Source of the DNA: Liolophura sinensis
Taxonomy: Eukaryota > Mollusca > Polyplacophora > Chitonida > Chitonidae
Length of the DNA stretch: 64,000 bases
Assembly: GCF_032854445.1 (NCBI RefSeq)
Contig: NC_088302.1
Coordinates: 55,094,237 to 55,158,236 of the forward strand
Reading direction: 5' to 3'
Both the position numbers and the translations under genes were made by a program. Below the pieces are notes generated by a model. The model saw only the letters and a list, made by a program, of their open reading frames with translations. It was not told where the DNA came from and made no database searches. This document shows, one piece after another, positions 1 to 12,829 of the stretch (the stretch's first letter is position 1; every line of letters starts with the position of its first letter).

Positions 1-284
1 ATCCGTCGCTCAGCACCCCTGCTATTTATCCCTTTCATAACAGTGCGCAAATTCCTCACAGTCTAACTATGATGGTGTGTTGGGTTGCTAAGTTCTGTTC
101 ACTTTTAGCAGTGGTAAATGACAACAGATCGTGTACTAGCATCACAAGTCATGTAATGATGACTAGAAAGAAAAAGTACGTTTACACACACAGACATCAC
201 TGTACAGATGAATCATGAAAGTAATTGATAGTGAATAGTTCGGGTTTCTCAAAAGGGATGTAGGACGGTCGTAGACTTAGGCCC

Positions 285-775
285 GTCTTAACTTACGACG
301 ATAAAAAGTTACGACGTGGCCGTTTTTAAACTAAATTTACGCCCTCCAATTTTGCGCTCACGATGAGGTGTCGTAGGTCGGTCGTAACAGTGAAAAACCT
401 GCAAGTATGGCGACAAATGTGGCCCAGAGACGTCGCAATAGATACCTGTCAAAAGATTATGCACGTTTCAGTAGCCCGCTACAGAAAATGGACCAGAGAA
501 GTATCCGAGCGCGTAACCGTCTTTCGTCTAATCTTTTGTTGTTGTTATCTTCTCGACGTCGGTGCGAGTATATTTTTACATTTTTTCATTGAAGAGTTCC
601 AGTACTTGTCCAAAATTAGATCGTTGATAGGTCGTAAAAATTACACCCGCCGGAGAGATTTAAGACGTGCTTTGAGAAACTGACGTAGTAAGAAAAGTCA
701 GTCCGTATTGGACAAACACAATACGCCTTCGTAAAGTTAGTCCAACGTAAACACAATACGCCGTCGTAAAGTTAG
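285..775. mobile_element. Possible small DNA element with imperfect inverted ends
   Basis: TTAACTTACGACG (289-301) faces CGTCGTAAAGTTA (760-772). The interior is rich in GTCGTA/TACGAC words, and a 37-bp direct duplication containing ACACAATACGCC lies near the right end. A 106-codon open frame inside (363-683) resembles nothing I know. Weak case. Confidence 0.25.
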
Positions 776-1018
776 GGCACTTCTGATAAACAGTCCCCAG
801 ACCAGTGAAGAACGTCAAACGTCAAACGTCAACCTTGGGTTACGGAGTATAAATTTTATGAAACCATAAAGTCTAAATGAAACACAGTGATACTAATAAA
901 ACTTTGCAACTTTTACATGTAAAAGAATAAATATAGTACTACTGTAGACATCGTATAGATTTTTGGAGGTGTGTAGTAAAATGACATGCAAAACAAGTCA
1001 TGACCTGTTGACGGTTTG

Positions 1019-1935
1019 CCTACACAGTCCACAAAACATATGACCTGCCCGCTATTAGCACACCAGCAGATACGTCATCTGTGCAAGAACAGTTCAGCGT
1101 ACACAACAGTTACGTCATCGGTGCCAGCACAATCCAGGACACGCATGGCCTGTCAGTATCTGTATACCAGCAGTTACGTCATCGGTGCCAACACAGTCCA
1201 GGACACACATGGCCTGTCAGTATCTGTACACCAGCAGTTACGTCATCGGTGCCAACACAGTCCATGACACGCATGGCCTGTCAGTATCTGTACACCAGCA
1301 GTTACGTCATCGGTGCCAACACAGTCCAGGACACACATGGCCTGTCAGTATCTGTACACCAGCAGTTACGTCATCGGTGCCAACACAGTCCAGGACACAC
1401 ATGGCCTGTCAGTATCTGTACACCAGCAGTTACGTCATCGGTGCCAACACAGTCCATGACACGCATGGCCTGTCAGTATCTGCACACCAGCAGTTACGTC
1501 ATCGGTGCCAACACAGTCCATGACACGCATGGCCTGTCAGTATCTGTACACCAGCAGTTACGTCATCGGTGCCAACACAGTCCATGACACGCATGGCCTG
1601 TCAGTCATATGTACACCAGCAGTTACGTCATCGGTGCCAACACAGTCCATGACACGCATGGCGTGTCAGTATCTGTACACCAGCAGTTACGTCATCGGTG
1701 CCAACACAGTCCATGACACACATGGCCTGTCAGTATCTGTACACCAGCAGTTACGTCATCGGTGCCAACACAGTCCATGACACGCATAGCCTGTCAGTCA
1801 TATGTACACCAGCAGTTACGTCATTGGTGCCAACACAGTCCAGGACACGCATGGCCTGTCAGTATCTGTACACCAGCAGTTACGTCATCGGTGCCAACAC
1901 AGTCCAGGACACGCATGGCCTGTCAGTCATATGTA
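1019..1935. repeat. Minisatellite, 64-bp unit, about 14 copies
   Basis: Units contain CAGTTACGTCATCGGTGCCA and start for example at 1171, 1235, 1299. The first two copies are degenerate; some units have a CATATG variant adding one base. Because 64 is not a multiple of 3, overlapping frames stay open for up to 168 codons; these are not genes. Confidence 0.97.
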
Positions 1936-2448
1936 CTACTCGATTGTTCTTCCATTTTCATACTCAGACGATGGCCATAATACTTACAGTTGATTCTTTT
2001 CGCAATTTCTGAATAATAAAAATTAATATTTTCAAAACATTGATTTATCACAGTTGAACCTCATCAATGTCTCGTCTTAGCATCGACTTTGTTTGTCCAG
2101 GCCTTTATGCCAGGTATACAGAGGAAATGCGAAGCAGCGCCTGGAAGAATTTTCAAAGTAACTACAAAAGTCTCTCTTCCAATTGACGTTTTGTACAGTT
2201 GAACGGACACTTGAACTATCGAAAAGGGGAAAAAATGTGATATTGATAAATTAAGGCAGGTGAGGCAAATCATTTTGTGAAGAAAGATTACAAAGAATTC
2301 TGTACTTGTAATTTTTCTGCAGACTTAGTTCAAATATCGTAATGTTGACCTAGAATATATTTGCTGGAGCATATATCAGACAACTAGCGGACAAGGTTTC
2401 CTATCAAAGAAAAATTAGCATTATTATTCCTCTGAAGATATCAAACGA

Positions 2449-2700
2449 TTCTGGATCCACTACGATAACTACATCCAGTTACCATGTGTGCAGGTAAACG
2501 GTCTGGGATCCACTACGATCGCTACATCCAGTTACCATGTGTGCAGGTAAACGTTCTGGGATCCACTACGATCACTACATCCAGTTACCATGTGTGCAGG
2601 TAAACGTTCTGGGATCCACTACGATCACTACATCCAGTTACCATGTGTGCAGGCAAACGTTCTGAGATCCACTACGATCACTACATCCAATTACCATACA
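2449..2700. repeat. Minisatellite, 53-bp unit, 4-5 copies
   Basis: Units start with GGATCCACTACGATCACTAC (2453, 2506 and onward), nearly identical to each other. Confidence 0.95.
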
Positions 2701-4239
2701 TTAGGTTCTGTTCAGATATTTGGGTTTAATGGGTTTTTTTTACCAAAGCCTGTTGTGAATATTTTATGTAGACTGAAGAACAGTTTTGTGTCCATCCGGT
2801 TCACTATAGTTCAACCTTTCCTTAGTTCTACTTCATTGCACTAGAATTATTTTTTATCAACGTGTCAACCTGAAGACGTGATTGTGATCGGAACACTTCT
2901 CAGGTTGACGTGTTTCTATTCATGTTTTGTGGTTGTATGCACGAACACGTTATTTATCAGCCTTGAAATTCAGAAATACCTAAATGACAATTACATTTCT
3001 TGTCTATTTGATTGTTGTTAGGGTGTCAGAAAATGAGCACACAACAATGATATAGTGCGCAGACTGACAAATTACATTTTTATCTAAGTAGTTTAGGGGC
3101 TAATGAAAACTAAAAACAGTTTGTATGAAAGTCATAAATTTCCGTGAAAAGTTTCTTGAATTAGTATTATTCTTTACAAATATTGGTTGTCTTGTCTACG
3201 GACAGTGTTGACAGTTGTGAAGAAATATGTTTATGACCTCTTTTCCTGATTGATTTAACACCATGGCCCTCTAAAACATTGTCTTATTGGGAACAAAGGT
3301 ATAGCCTTTTATAAGCAGATAAACAATGCCAAACGCCATGATATATTCTCTCTCATGTCTATATCAATGTAATCCAAGGTTTCGAAGCAAGGGATCAGTC
3401 TATACATCTGTACCGTCACGTACATTAATTCCTACGTGTAGAAAGCATACATGAATTTATTGACAGATCTTGGGATGCTTTTTCCGCTTGGGGTTTGATC
3501 TTCGTGCATTCAGTGTTCACATCTGTCAGCCATTTGTGATTCGCAGACACACGCCTGACAAACTCGACCTTTGTCTTGTTTGCTAAAATGTCTGTCCACA
3601 CATTCTGTTCATTATTTACGAGATTTCGCTTATTTTTCAGAAAAAATGTCACGATTGTGTATCTTATACTTTCAAAAGCTGTCTAGAAAGATCCGGTTAT
3701 TTCACACCAATTTGGAACCATCCTTTGTGCAATCTAGACACACTTGGGGCGGTTCTGTCTAAACTAGGACAGAAGTCAAGGATATTAACTATTAGCGTTC
3801 CCATGGACTGATTCTACTTGAGAAAGCAGAGGCGTTTTTCTTCATTTGACAAAAGGAAAATCTTTACCATATCCTAATTAGGCGGTCTGGGTTATTTTTA
3901 CGAACAGGATCAGTGATCAGTGGGTCAGTTCACGCTAACACTGCACTTCAAAACCCGGCACATAGAAGGATATACTCTTGAATAATTAATTATAATCCCC
4001 ATGCACCCTCTTTAATAATTTCATCTTTGTGTGATGTTTCGTTTCAAGCGAAAACATATTTATCGAGTCTCTCAAAGTGGGTGCTGAACAGTAAACTAAC
4101 ACCAAAATCTTCGATCGAAGATATAATCATTCCCACAAGTAACTATGTGACCACTTTTGAAGTTACATGCATAATCAGACTTAAGATTGGAGTTCAGTCT
4201 TATTTATGGCTCATCGTCCTCTTTGTTGACGGACTGTTT
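2701..4239. other. Non-coding, nothing recognised
   Basis: Only short open frames on either strand and no repeats seen. Confidence 0.6.
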
Positions 4240-4307
4240 TTTATTTTTACGGGCTGTGCATGACCTTTCACGAGCTGTGCATAAACATTCACGAGCTGCG
4301 CATGACC
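4240..4307. repeat. Short tandem repeat, about 27-bp unit, 2-3 copies
   Basis: Three occurrences of ACGRGCTGYGCATRA separated by similar spacers. Confidence 0.7.
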
Positions 4308-4542
4308 AACGGGCCTCGAACTGAGACGGTGTTAGCAGGACTGTTCGTGACGTGTAATGAATACTTCAGAGTCGTACGCCTTCATCTACGACAACTTCTG
4401 CTAATTTGTCAATTGATTTATTTGATTTGTGTTTAACGCTCTATTCATGAATGTTTCACATATTCCAGGTCAGTGGGTTTTATGGTTAGAGGAAAGTGTA
4501 CAGGGGCCGCCTGTACAAAGTGATTGTACATTAGGACTGTAA

Positions 4543-4585
4543 CTACCATGGTGACACATGTTAAAAACACATGCAACCATGGTAG
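4543..4585. other. Imperfect hairpin, 20-base arms, 3-base loop
   Basis: CTACCATGGTGACACATGTT and its imperfect inverse (16 of 20 pair) lie either side of AAA, ending two bases before the inverted end at 4587. Confidence 0.6.
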
Positions 4586-4586
4586 C

Positions 4587-5019
4587 CACAGACCCCCATT
4601 AGTTTTCCATAAGCGACAATGTTAACGTTTAGTGCTGTAGCTCAGTCCCAAACATTCCGTGGCCAATAAGCTTTGGTGCATACCTGGCCCAGCCTGTGAG
4701 AAAGAAGCCATAAAAATCTTGACATAGGTTGACCCTCAAAATGTGGACCTTTCTACATGCCTAGCAACGCCAAGGGGACGTCACTCGCAGCCTCGTCACC
4801 ACCTGTCTCCATGTGTCCTCTCGCCCAGAATTTCAAACTTTCATCATTAAAACTCATACCTGCCCAAAGCCTAGACAATTTCCATCATTTTGATACCAAG
4901 CATGCACCTGTACACCAAAAACGGCAGGCTGGCAGCAAAAAAAAAAGACTTTACACCCTAAAATGCACAGAATTACATTAGTCCCTACTGAAAAACTGAA
5001 GTTGTAATGGGGGTCTGTG
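4587..5019. mobile_element. Possible MITE-like element with 15-bp inverted ends
   Basis: CACAGACCCCCATTA (4587-4601) is repeated exactly in inverse at 5005-5019. The 433-bp interval has no transposase. No target-site duplication is clear at the present ends, so this may be only the inner part of the element. Confidence 0.45.
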
Positions 5020-7930
5020 TCCTATCAGTTACAGTCAATTTAACCTACGATCGCTTTGTGCGTGAGACCCTGATAGATGTGAAGTTTCCTCGAAGAGCTT
5101 GTGTATGATTTCTATAGAGTGACTGTTGCATAAGGTCCCCTTTCCCCGCGTAATGGTAACTGGGGTACAAGCTGGACTGGCCAGTGGTCTCTTATATGCA
5201 TGAGAACTACGTCATCAGCTTGCTCACAGAACGTCATACCAAAGACATAAGGACACAACAGGCTATGCACAGCTTAGGTCACGGGTTACTCTGAGAGTGA
5301 AAGTTTCCCCGATTGTTGGTGTACATTTCTATTATACGAGTAATCCTGTACCTCAGATGATCATGATTTGTCCAAGAAACCAGCTTGCCTATTTTAAGAA
5401 TATATCATATAGCACATATTTTAATAGAGAAAATATAATAAATTATAAATCTCTTCGCTTGACTCACGTAAATATTTCTTCGTAAAATTCATCATTTCAT
5501 TTTTCGGACAAGCTTGCTAATGGAGTTGTGTGTGTAACCGGTGTGCGTGAGTGAGTGAGCGCTTGGGGTTTAACGTCGTACTTTGTAACCAGTGTGATGT
5601 ATATTGCAGAATGGTAAGCATTTCATCTATGTCAGATGTACGATTATGTCCACATCCTTTAATCGAACTGCCCGAGCGGATTCATGAGCAATGCATTGTA
5701 ACCGCTCCCACGACTACTTGCCGCCAGGTGGTTGATCAGCTGACCAGCTGACCAGCTGGCTGCCCGTAAGAGACGATAAGGGGTGAATTTTTCCATATAG
5801 TCAAGCCTGTGTGTAAGATATGTGACCACCTCCAGGCATCCTCCAAACATGTCCATTAACGCTTGATTTGTGTGTTAAGATGGAAGCGTATGATAAGGTA
5901 TTCCACTGGAAATGGACAGGATATCAACATGAACTTTATTAGGCTAAATTATGCCGTATTTCACATCCCGAGAGGCAACACAGTAAACATATCTCCCAGC
6001 TGGAGAGACCGTGCATTGTCACGTATTACTAAATGTGATCGCCTGCTTGTAATTTTCACGTGATATAACTTACTTACTATGCAGAATAAACCAGGTTTTT
6101 GAGGACAAAGGGTAACAGAGAGATTAAGGAAGTTTACGGTTGTATAGAATTGCCAGATTCACAAACACATGCGCTCAGATAGGAGTTAAACCGAAGTAAC
6201 GGAATCTCCATTAGCTGTGGACTGGCATTAAACGTGCACTCTGTGGACGCGAGTCCTAGGCCTACACAGATCCGGCATCGCACAGACCATGGGAATATGA
6301 GACAATGTAAATATTGGTCTTTATTTTAGATCAATCTTAACCTAGTATATTCTTTTGTAAATATAATGGTAATTTTATCGAACCGATTGAACAATTCTAT
6401 CTTGTAAGTAAATAAAGCTTGTGTCTTAAAAGCTACAGTAATCGACACCATGCACAGTCTGTTTGACGTATCCCTTATTCGTCACACGCCGGAGTGACAT
6501 TTTAGCCACGTGGGCCGCAGACAGTGAAACAGAAACAGCCGAAGTCAAGCTGCATAGGATCTAACAACTTGTCTAAAAACAACATTCTAACATTAAGGGT
6601 TTTGAAATATTTTGGATAAGATTATACGTTCAAAACATTTGCTTTATTTCAAAGCTCGCATTTATCGATGTCGTAAAAGAATGAGTTTTAGTCACCGACG
6701 ACTTAATGAAAGCAGTATAGAATTAAGATGGGGGGAAGCCATATATTACGGTATTGTGAGTCCCTTAATGTTTGTTGTCTGTCGTGGGAAAATGGCTGGG
6801 ATTGTTACGGATATAACTTTTTATTTAGGTCAATTAGAAAATGATAAAATTAAAATTAGATATCCGATGACAAAGCTGGATTCACATGGTATTTCACTTT
6901 TTAACTTGAGTTTTTTAAGTGAAAAAAATGTTCGTTCGTTTTGTCTGATGGTTATTTTATTTGGCAGACTTTTGGCGGTTCTGGCGTTCCTTATACTTGT
7001 TGAAACCTGCACTGAAAATACTAGAAATATTAATTAAACGTACATTCGTCAAACCATCAACGGAATTTCAATTCAACAAACCTTTTATCCATAAAACCTT
7101 TAAATAAGTGTGTGAGAGGTATCAAAAAGTATAGGTGGCCATGTCACGTGTATTTGGAGAATCCCGTTGTTAATAAGCACACTGGACCTAGCCCATTATA
7201 TGTATTACGTACAGCTCAAACATGTCCTGAATGATAACCCCATATATCCCCGAGTTCTCCTTCTCAATGCCAGATCCACATCATCAAAAAAAGGTTTAGG
7301 AAATTGGAGAAAGTAGCCAATAATGGGTTATTAGGAATTAATGAGACAGACAGATTTTAGCGTAACATTACCCTAAATAATGTTTCCGTTCTCAACTCTG
7401 CCACAAACTGTGCCACCCGTCAAACCTTGACAGCCCATTGAATTAATTAAAAAGGCTTTTCGTATTGCTATCAGTTTAGTTAATTGATCCCTGGACGAGC
7501 TTCGAAGCTCAGGCTTTCCTTGACGAAGACTGGGAGCGGGACTCTTCGCGTAGATAAGAGCTTAAGATTTATACGACTTTTAAGTCTGGTTTTATCTGCG
7601 CAGCACCTTACGTATTTTCGTCAGGCACCAGTGTTTCTGATTCGCTGACGGCTGAGCTCATGCCTTCACAAAAGAAAACAGAACAAGTAACTGAGACAGC
7701 GAAACGAAGAAAAATGTTTCTTGCTTTCTTTGCTATGATCAAACTGAGTCTTTGAGTACAGAAAGGGAAATAAGACTATTGTCCATTTGGTTTAGGAACA
7801 AAAGAACTGTGCAAAGGAGTGCGAATTGTAAAATACGCCAGCCTATGCTACCAGAGTGACATTTCAGCAAACAAGAAAAGATGTGTTAAGATACATGTAT
7901 CTACATGTGATTGTAGTTTACACCCTATTA
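5020..7930. other. Mostly unique non-coding sequence
   Basis: Apart from the short repeat at 5543-5583 nothing is recognised. A 141-codon open frame at 6612-7037 begins with TTG, is very AT-rich and resembles no family I know. Confidence 0.55.
5543..5583 (+). mobile_element. Fragment of a second short repeat family
   Basis: GTGAGTGAGTGAGCGCTTGG followed by GGTTTAACGTCGTACTT. The same signature occurs reversed at 38899-38932. I remember it as common in mollusc genomes; no family name assigned. Confidence 0.5.
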
Positions 7931-7931
7931 A

Positions 7932-7985
7932 AAAAGTATTTCACTTGTACGACGGCGGTCAGCATGATGGTCAGTGGAAACTGAA
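7932..7985 (-). mobile_element. SINE fragment, antisense, old
   Basis: TATTTCACTTGTACGACGGC and GTCAGCATGATGG match the reversed SINE body. It accounts for the HLYDGG peptide in an otherwise unremarkable open frame around it (7819-8193). Confidence 0.75.
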
Positions 7986-8565
7986 CACTATACATTCAAT
8001 AAGAAAAGTAGCCAAAGTATCTCCTGGCTGTGGTAAAGTCGTGTATAAGAATACACGTCATATTCAAGTGTCTTGTTTGCATTCATTATACTACAGTGAT
8101 TATAACTTTCAAACACAATTAGCACGTTTGTTTCGAGGGTTTTTCCCCAAAACAAAACAGTTTCTTAACATCTTTTCTGTCTCATGGTTCTAACTGTATG
8201 TATAAATCAGTACATTAAAGCAAACAAAAAGAATACCCAAATTTGTCTTAAGGCGTCTTAAATCAGCTTCGTTTTGTAAATTTTCTTCTCTTTGAGCTAC
8301 CTTAAAAACTATTTACAACAACAGACACATCTGCCTGGTTTAATCGTAAAACAGCCTTTCCTTCTTACGAAAGGTTGGTGATGGATTGCATTTGGTAACT
8401 GGAAATATCCGTCCGCACGTTTACATGGTCCTGCCGATCGGCGATCCAGCTCTTTGCCAGTCATGTCTTGTATTGTGACATGAGGACAAGAACGGCTCTC
8501 TGATGGCACCTGTGTTCTTACACGGTTTGGAATGTGGAAAAACGTACAGAAGCATTACAGACGCA

Positions 8566-8912
8566 TTTTCTTCAGTATATCTCAGAAACAAGAAGGTAGG
8601 TGGCATAGTTATCACAGAGACATTTTCCTCAGTATATCTCAGATAACAAGAAGGTAGGTGGCATAGTTATCACAGAGACATTTCCCTCAGTATATCTCAG
8701 ATAACAAGAAGGTAGATGGCATAGTTATGACAGAGACATTTTCCTCAGTATATCTCAGATAACAAGAAGGTAGGTGGCATAGTTATGACAGAGACATTTT
8801 CCTCAGTATATCTCAGATAACAAGAAGGTAGGTGGCATAGTTATCACAGAGACATTTTCCTCAGTATATCTCAGATAACAAGAAGGTAGGTGGCGTAGTT
8901 ATCACAGACGTA
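8566..8912. repeat. Minisatellite, 58-bp unit, 6 copies
   Basis: AGAAGGTAGG recurs every 58 bases (8591, 8649, 8707 and onward). Units contain CCTCAGTATATCTCAGATAA. Confidence 0.97.
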
Positions 8913-8984
8913 AAAGGTTATTACATTTAAAACACAATGATATAAGCGGTATGTAGCGGGAAGATAAAGGTGCTGAATCACTGA

Positions 8985-9500
8985 CTGAAGACCGTATTAC
9001 CGCCTCACATTTGACACATCTTAGGATGTTAAACTGAGTCTGTCTCTAACACTACAGTTTGACGGTCTCACAAGTGACACATCTAGCGTGTCAAATTGAG
9101 TTTCTCTTTAACACCACAGTATGACAGCCTCACATGTGACACATCTTAGCGTGTCAAAGTGAATCTCTCTCGAACACAACAGTATGTCAGTCTCACATGT
9201 GACACAGCGTGTCAAATTAAGTCTGTCTCTAACACCACTGTACGACAGTCTCACGTTTAACATATCTTGGTCTGTCGAAATGAATCCGTCTCTAATACCA
9301 AACCACGAACCTATTGGCACGTCATAGTAAGTCAAATTGAATCCGCCTCCAACATCACAGTATGATTGTGTCACATTTTAAAACTCTTAGCGTGAAATTG
9401 AAAATTAAGGCCATTTCACATTTGACGCGTCTTATTGTGTCAAAATGAATCCACCCCTAACACTACAGTATCACCGTTTCACATTTGGTAGGTCTTAGTG
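8985..9500. repeat. Degenerate tandem repeat, about 60-bp unit, about 8 copies
   Basis: Diverged units built around CTCACATGTGACACATCTTA and GTGTCAAA..GAATC. Spacing varies from about 55 to 65. Confidence 0.85.
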
Positions 9501-9760
9501 TGTCACAGGAACGCCAAAAGCAAAAAACAACAAACAAACGCCAGATAGGCTCGATGGAGAACTGTCAACCGTCGAAGATGGTGAAAACTATTAGGCTGAA
9601 ATGAATCCAGTTATACGTGTGGAATGGAATTAGCTCATTGCTTTTAATATGTTACCTTTCCACTAAGACGGTATACACGAAATGAACGCCAACAGCAAAA
9701 TAACGTGGAAATAATTTTAGATTATCAAAAATCATGGCGAAAGACGTATATGGGACTCGC

Positions 9761-10136
9761 AAAAGTCCTAGGTGATACCTGTATGAAGTCTTGTCTTTAA
9801 TGTGGGAACATAGAGCGAAGTCCTGGGTGATATCTGTATGAAGTCTTGCCTTTACTGTGGGAACATAGAGCAAAGTCCTGAGTGATACCTGTATGAAGTC
9901 TTGTCTTTACTGTGGGAACATAGAGCTTAGTCCTGGGTGATACCTGTATGAAGTCTTGCCTTTACTGTGTGAACACAGAGTAAAGTCCTGAGTGATACCT
10001 GTATGAAGACTTGTCTTTACTGTGGGAACATGGAGCAAAGTCCTGGGTGATACCTGTATGAAGTCTTGTCTTTACTGTGGGAACATGGAGCAAAATCCTG
10101 GGTGATACCTGTATGAAGTCTTGTCTTTACTGTGGA
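9761..10136. repeat. Minisatellite, 55-bp unit, about 7 copies
   Basis: GGTGATACCTGTATGAAGTC recurs every 55 bases (9771, 9826 and onward). Confidence 0.97.
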
Positions 10137-11529
10137 ATGAAGGTAGAGGCTTATTTCTTTTACTTAATGTGGTATGTTGTAATCCCGTTAAAAATCTTCC
10201 CTTTACAAAGATGAAATAAAGGCGGATTAACAGGAAGTTAACTTATATCTCAGACAAAAAATGAATGAAATACAACGTGAAATTAAAACGTGTTTCATTA
10301 ACATAGCTGACTGTTTGTGTCATACTTCTTTAAATGTTGTTGACCGTTGCAGGGAACGCGAAAAGCCGTATTCATTAAGCTCAACACCAACCAAAACTAA
10401 ATAACGCTTTGCGTCGGGAAATACCAATGTCAGACGTCTGTTTTATGTCTTAATGCCGCGTCGAGAATGGCAACCGTGAGGAATGGGTGAAGCTATGGTG
10501 ACATAATGCCTCGTATCCACTTAACCCACCTGCCAGTCAGAGACAGAAAGCTCACATATCCGCATTGTTTTCTGATTCTCTCCAGAGATCATCTTCACTT
10601 TATTCTTTAACCGATTAACTGTTTCTGTTCTTATTTCTGCCCCTCGACACCTAACACTGCATAGTTTGTTGCCAGGCGCTATACATATTTAAAAACATCG
10701 ACAGCGATTGGCTTAATGCTCCCCGTTCTATTAAGGGATACTTTACCGAAGGCGCTGCCAAGGACACATCAAGTTCAAATCAGTAAGGGCTAGGTGAATT
10801 TGGTTTGATTGGTGAACGCTGGCCCAGTTGGTCAGTCAGTCATATCCATACTGTATAAAGAGGGTCATATGATTACCCAACACTGTAGTTAACACGGTTA
10901 AGGTTTATCTTTCATGTTTGTGATAACCCTGACAAATGATCGACTGATACAGTGACAAAACCATCAGACGCTTTCCTATGCTATTAGTGATCCGAAATTT
11001 CTTACCATGATTGTGCACAAAACGTGGGTTTAGTTGTGTATAAAAAATACCGCCATGGCACAGACACGTCAGCTCCTGGTGGTTTTGTCGCTCGTTGGAT
11101 GCAGCAGTGATATATTGTTTGTAAAAGACTCAGTGACAAGTGTTTTATTTCACTCTTCAGTGATTTATGTGAAGATGTATTGAGAGTGCTAGAGTAGCTT
11201 CGCTGGGCAAGGCGCCTAATACATTCTTACTGAATTGAGCTTATCGTGAACTATTGGCGTCGGGTGTTCAAAACCACGATGTTACAGTGAAGTGAAATTA
11301 AATACAGAAGAAAGAAAAACATTGAAGCTGTACAAATATTGGTATTTTCTGAGTGTTTTCCAATAAGTGGCTACAATGCTTCTGTGTTGTCCAAAGCAAA
11401 ACCGTAATCGTAATACAGAGACAATGTTGGGATCTCCACACAAAATAATCAGCAGACATAACAATCGCCCCACGGGGGAAGTATCCATCAGTCTTGCTCC
11501 AGAAATTCCACCAATGCGGAAATCTAGCC
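10137..11529. other. Unique sequence, only a short candidate ORF
   Basis: Holds the signal-peptide-like ORF at 11055-11183; otherwise nothing seen. Confidence 0.55.
11055..11183 (+). CDS. Short ORF with signal-peptide-like start, possible first exon
   Basis: ATG in a near-ideal context (CCGCCATGG) opens a 42-codon frame whose first residues, MAQTRQLLVVLSLVGCSS, resemble a signal peptide with a cleavage site. A weak donor-like GTAAAAG follows about 65 bases after the start. No downstream exon or homology is recognised. A TATAAAA lies only about 15 bases upstream, too close to be an ordinary promoter for this ATG. Confidence 0.15.
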   Translation: MAQTRQLLVVLSLVGCSSDILFVKDSVTSVLFHSSVIYVKMY

Positions 11530-12200
11530 ACTGGCTTTACCGCAGAAATATCACCACCGCAGATTTGTAGCTATCGGCTTTACCGTACAAATATCACCAC
11601 TGCAGACATGTAGCCATCGGTTTTACCCGACAAATATGACCACTGCAGACAGGCCTATGTAGCTACCGGCTTTACAACAAAAGTATCACCGCTGTATTTA
11701 TGTACTCATCGCCTTTACCGTACAAATATCACCACCGCGGATATTTAGCCATCGGCTTTTCAACTGAAGCATCACCACTGCAGACATAACCATCGGTTTA
11801 ACCGTAGAAGCATCACCACTGCAGTGACGTGTAGCCATCGACTTTACAACAGAAGTATCATCACTGCACACATAACCATCGGTTTTACTGCAGAAGTATC
11901 ACAACTGCAGTCACGTATAGCCATCGACTTTACAACAGAAGTATCATCACTGCACACATAACCATCGGTTTTACTGCAGAAGTATCACAACTGCAGTCAC
12001 GTATAGCCATCGGCTTTACAACAAAAGTATCAACACTGCACACATAACCATCGGTTTTACTGCAGAAGTATCACAACTGCAGTCACGTATAGCCATCGAC
12101 TTTACAACAAAAGTATAACCACTGCAGACGTAACCATTGGCCTTACAACAGAAGTGTCATCACTGCAATCAAGTATAACCACTGGCTTATACCACAGGTC
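11530..12200. repeat. Tandem repeat of 43 bp with an 86-bp higher-order unit
   Basis: Basic unit about 43 bp (ATCGGCTTTAC..ATCACCACTGCAGAC..AGCC). From about 11830 to 12120 pairs of units are amplified together with period 86. Confidence 0.9.
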
Positions 12201-12829
12201 ATTACTCGTGTTACTGATGTCTGCGGGATACTACCGGTACTCTGTTACATAGGTACACGCCAGCAATGATAAAGGTTTCGTAAAAACTAAACAACGCAGT
12301 GAGGATGGTGGTCAAAGGCTTGTTATGCCTCCATTTTCACCGACCAGTGTAATGGGTCTATTTTCTCTAAGCACTTGATAAAATATTGATTTTAATATAC
12401 CCTGGTGCCTCAGTTAAGGATACTAGAATCCCTCAGAGGTGAAGTTTGGCTGTTTTTTTATTTTTTTATATTTTGATTCCCATTTTCTTATCTTTTGTTT
12501 CACTTAAAGATGAAAACCAAATTGAAATTGTAAATACTATAAATATGACAAAAAGTGTGAAATAAAGAAAGTAGTGTTTTCCAAGTTCTCCCTACGAATG
12601 CTGTAATATAGATATATGTATCATATCTGCTATTAGTGTTGTGAATGTTTTTTGTATGTTGGCACATTGTATATAAACACATTAACAGTGTTCAATAAGG
12701 TTAGAAAGTTGTTTACACTGTAGGTTTAGCTAACAGGGTGGAAAACATAAATGTCTCTTTGGCTGAAGGGGCTTAACCATCTTGATGACCGAATGGAGAA
12801 GAAATCCAATAAAACGCAACGCAGTAGAA

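Noticed and set aside
1016-2012. Overlapping plus-strand frames of 60-168 codons
   Set aside because: Translations of the 64-bp minisatellite in different frames.
1019-2700. Regular repeats resembling a CRISPR array
   Set aside because: Units are joined head to tail with no unique spacers, and the context is eukaryotic.
6612-7037. 141-codon plus-strand frame as a gene
   Set aside because: Starts with TTG, is AT-rich, has no motif and no plausible exon boundaries.
7819-8193. 124-codon open frame as a gene
   Set aside because: Part of it (HLYDGG region) is an antisense SINE fragment and the rest is unremarkable.
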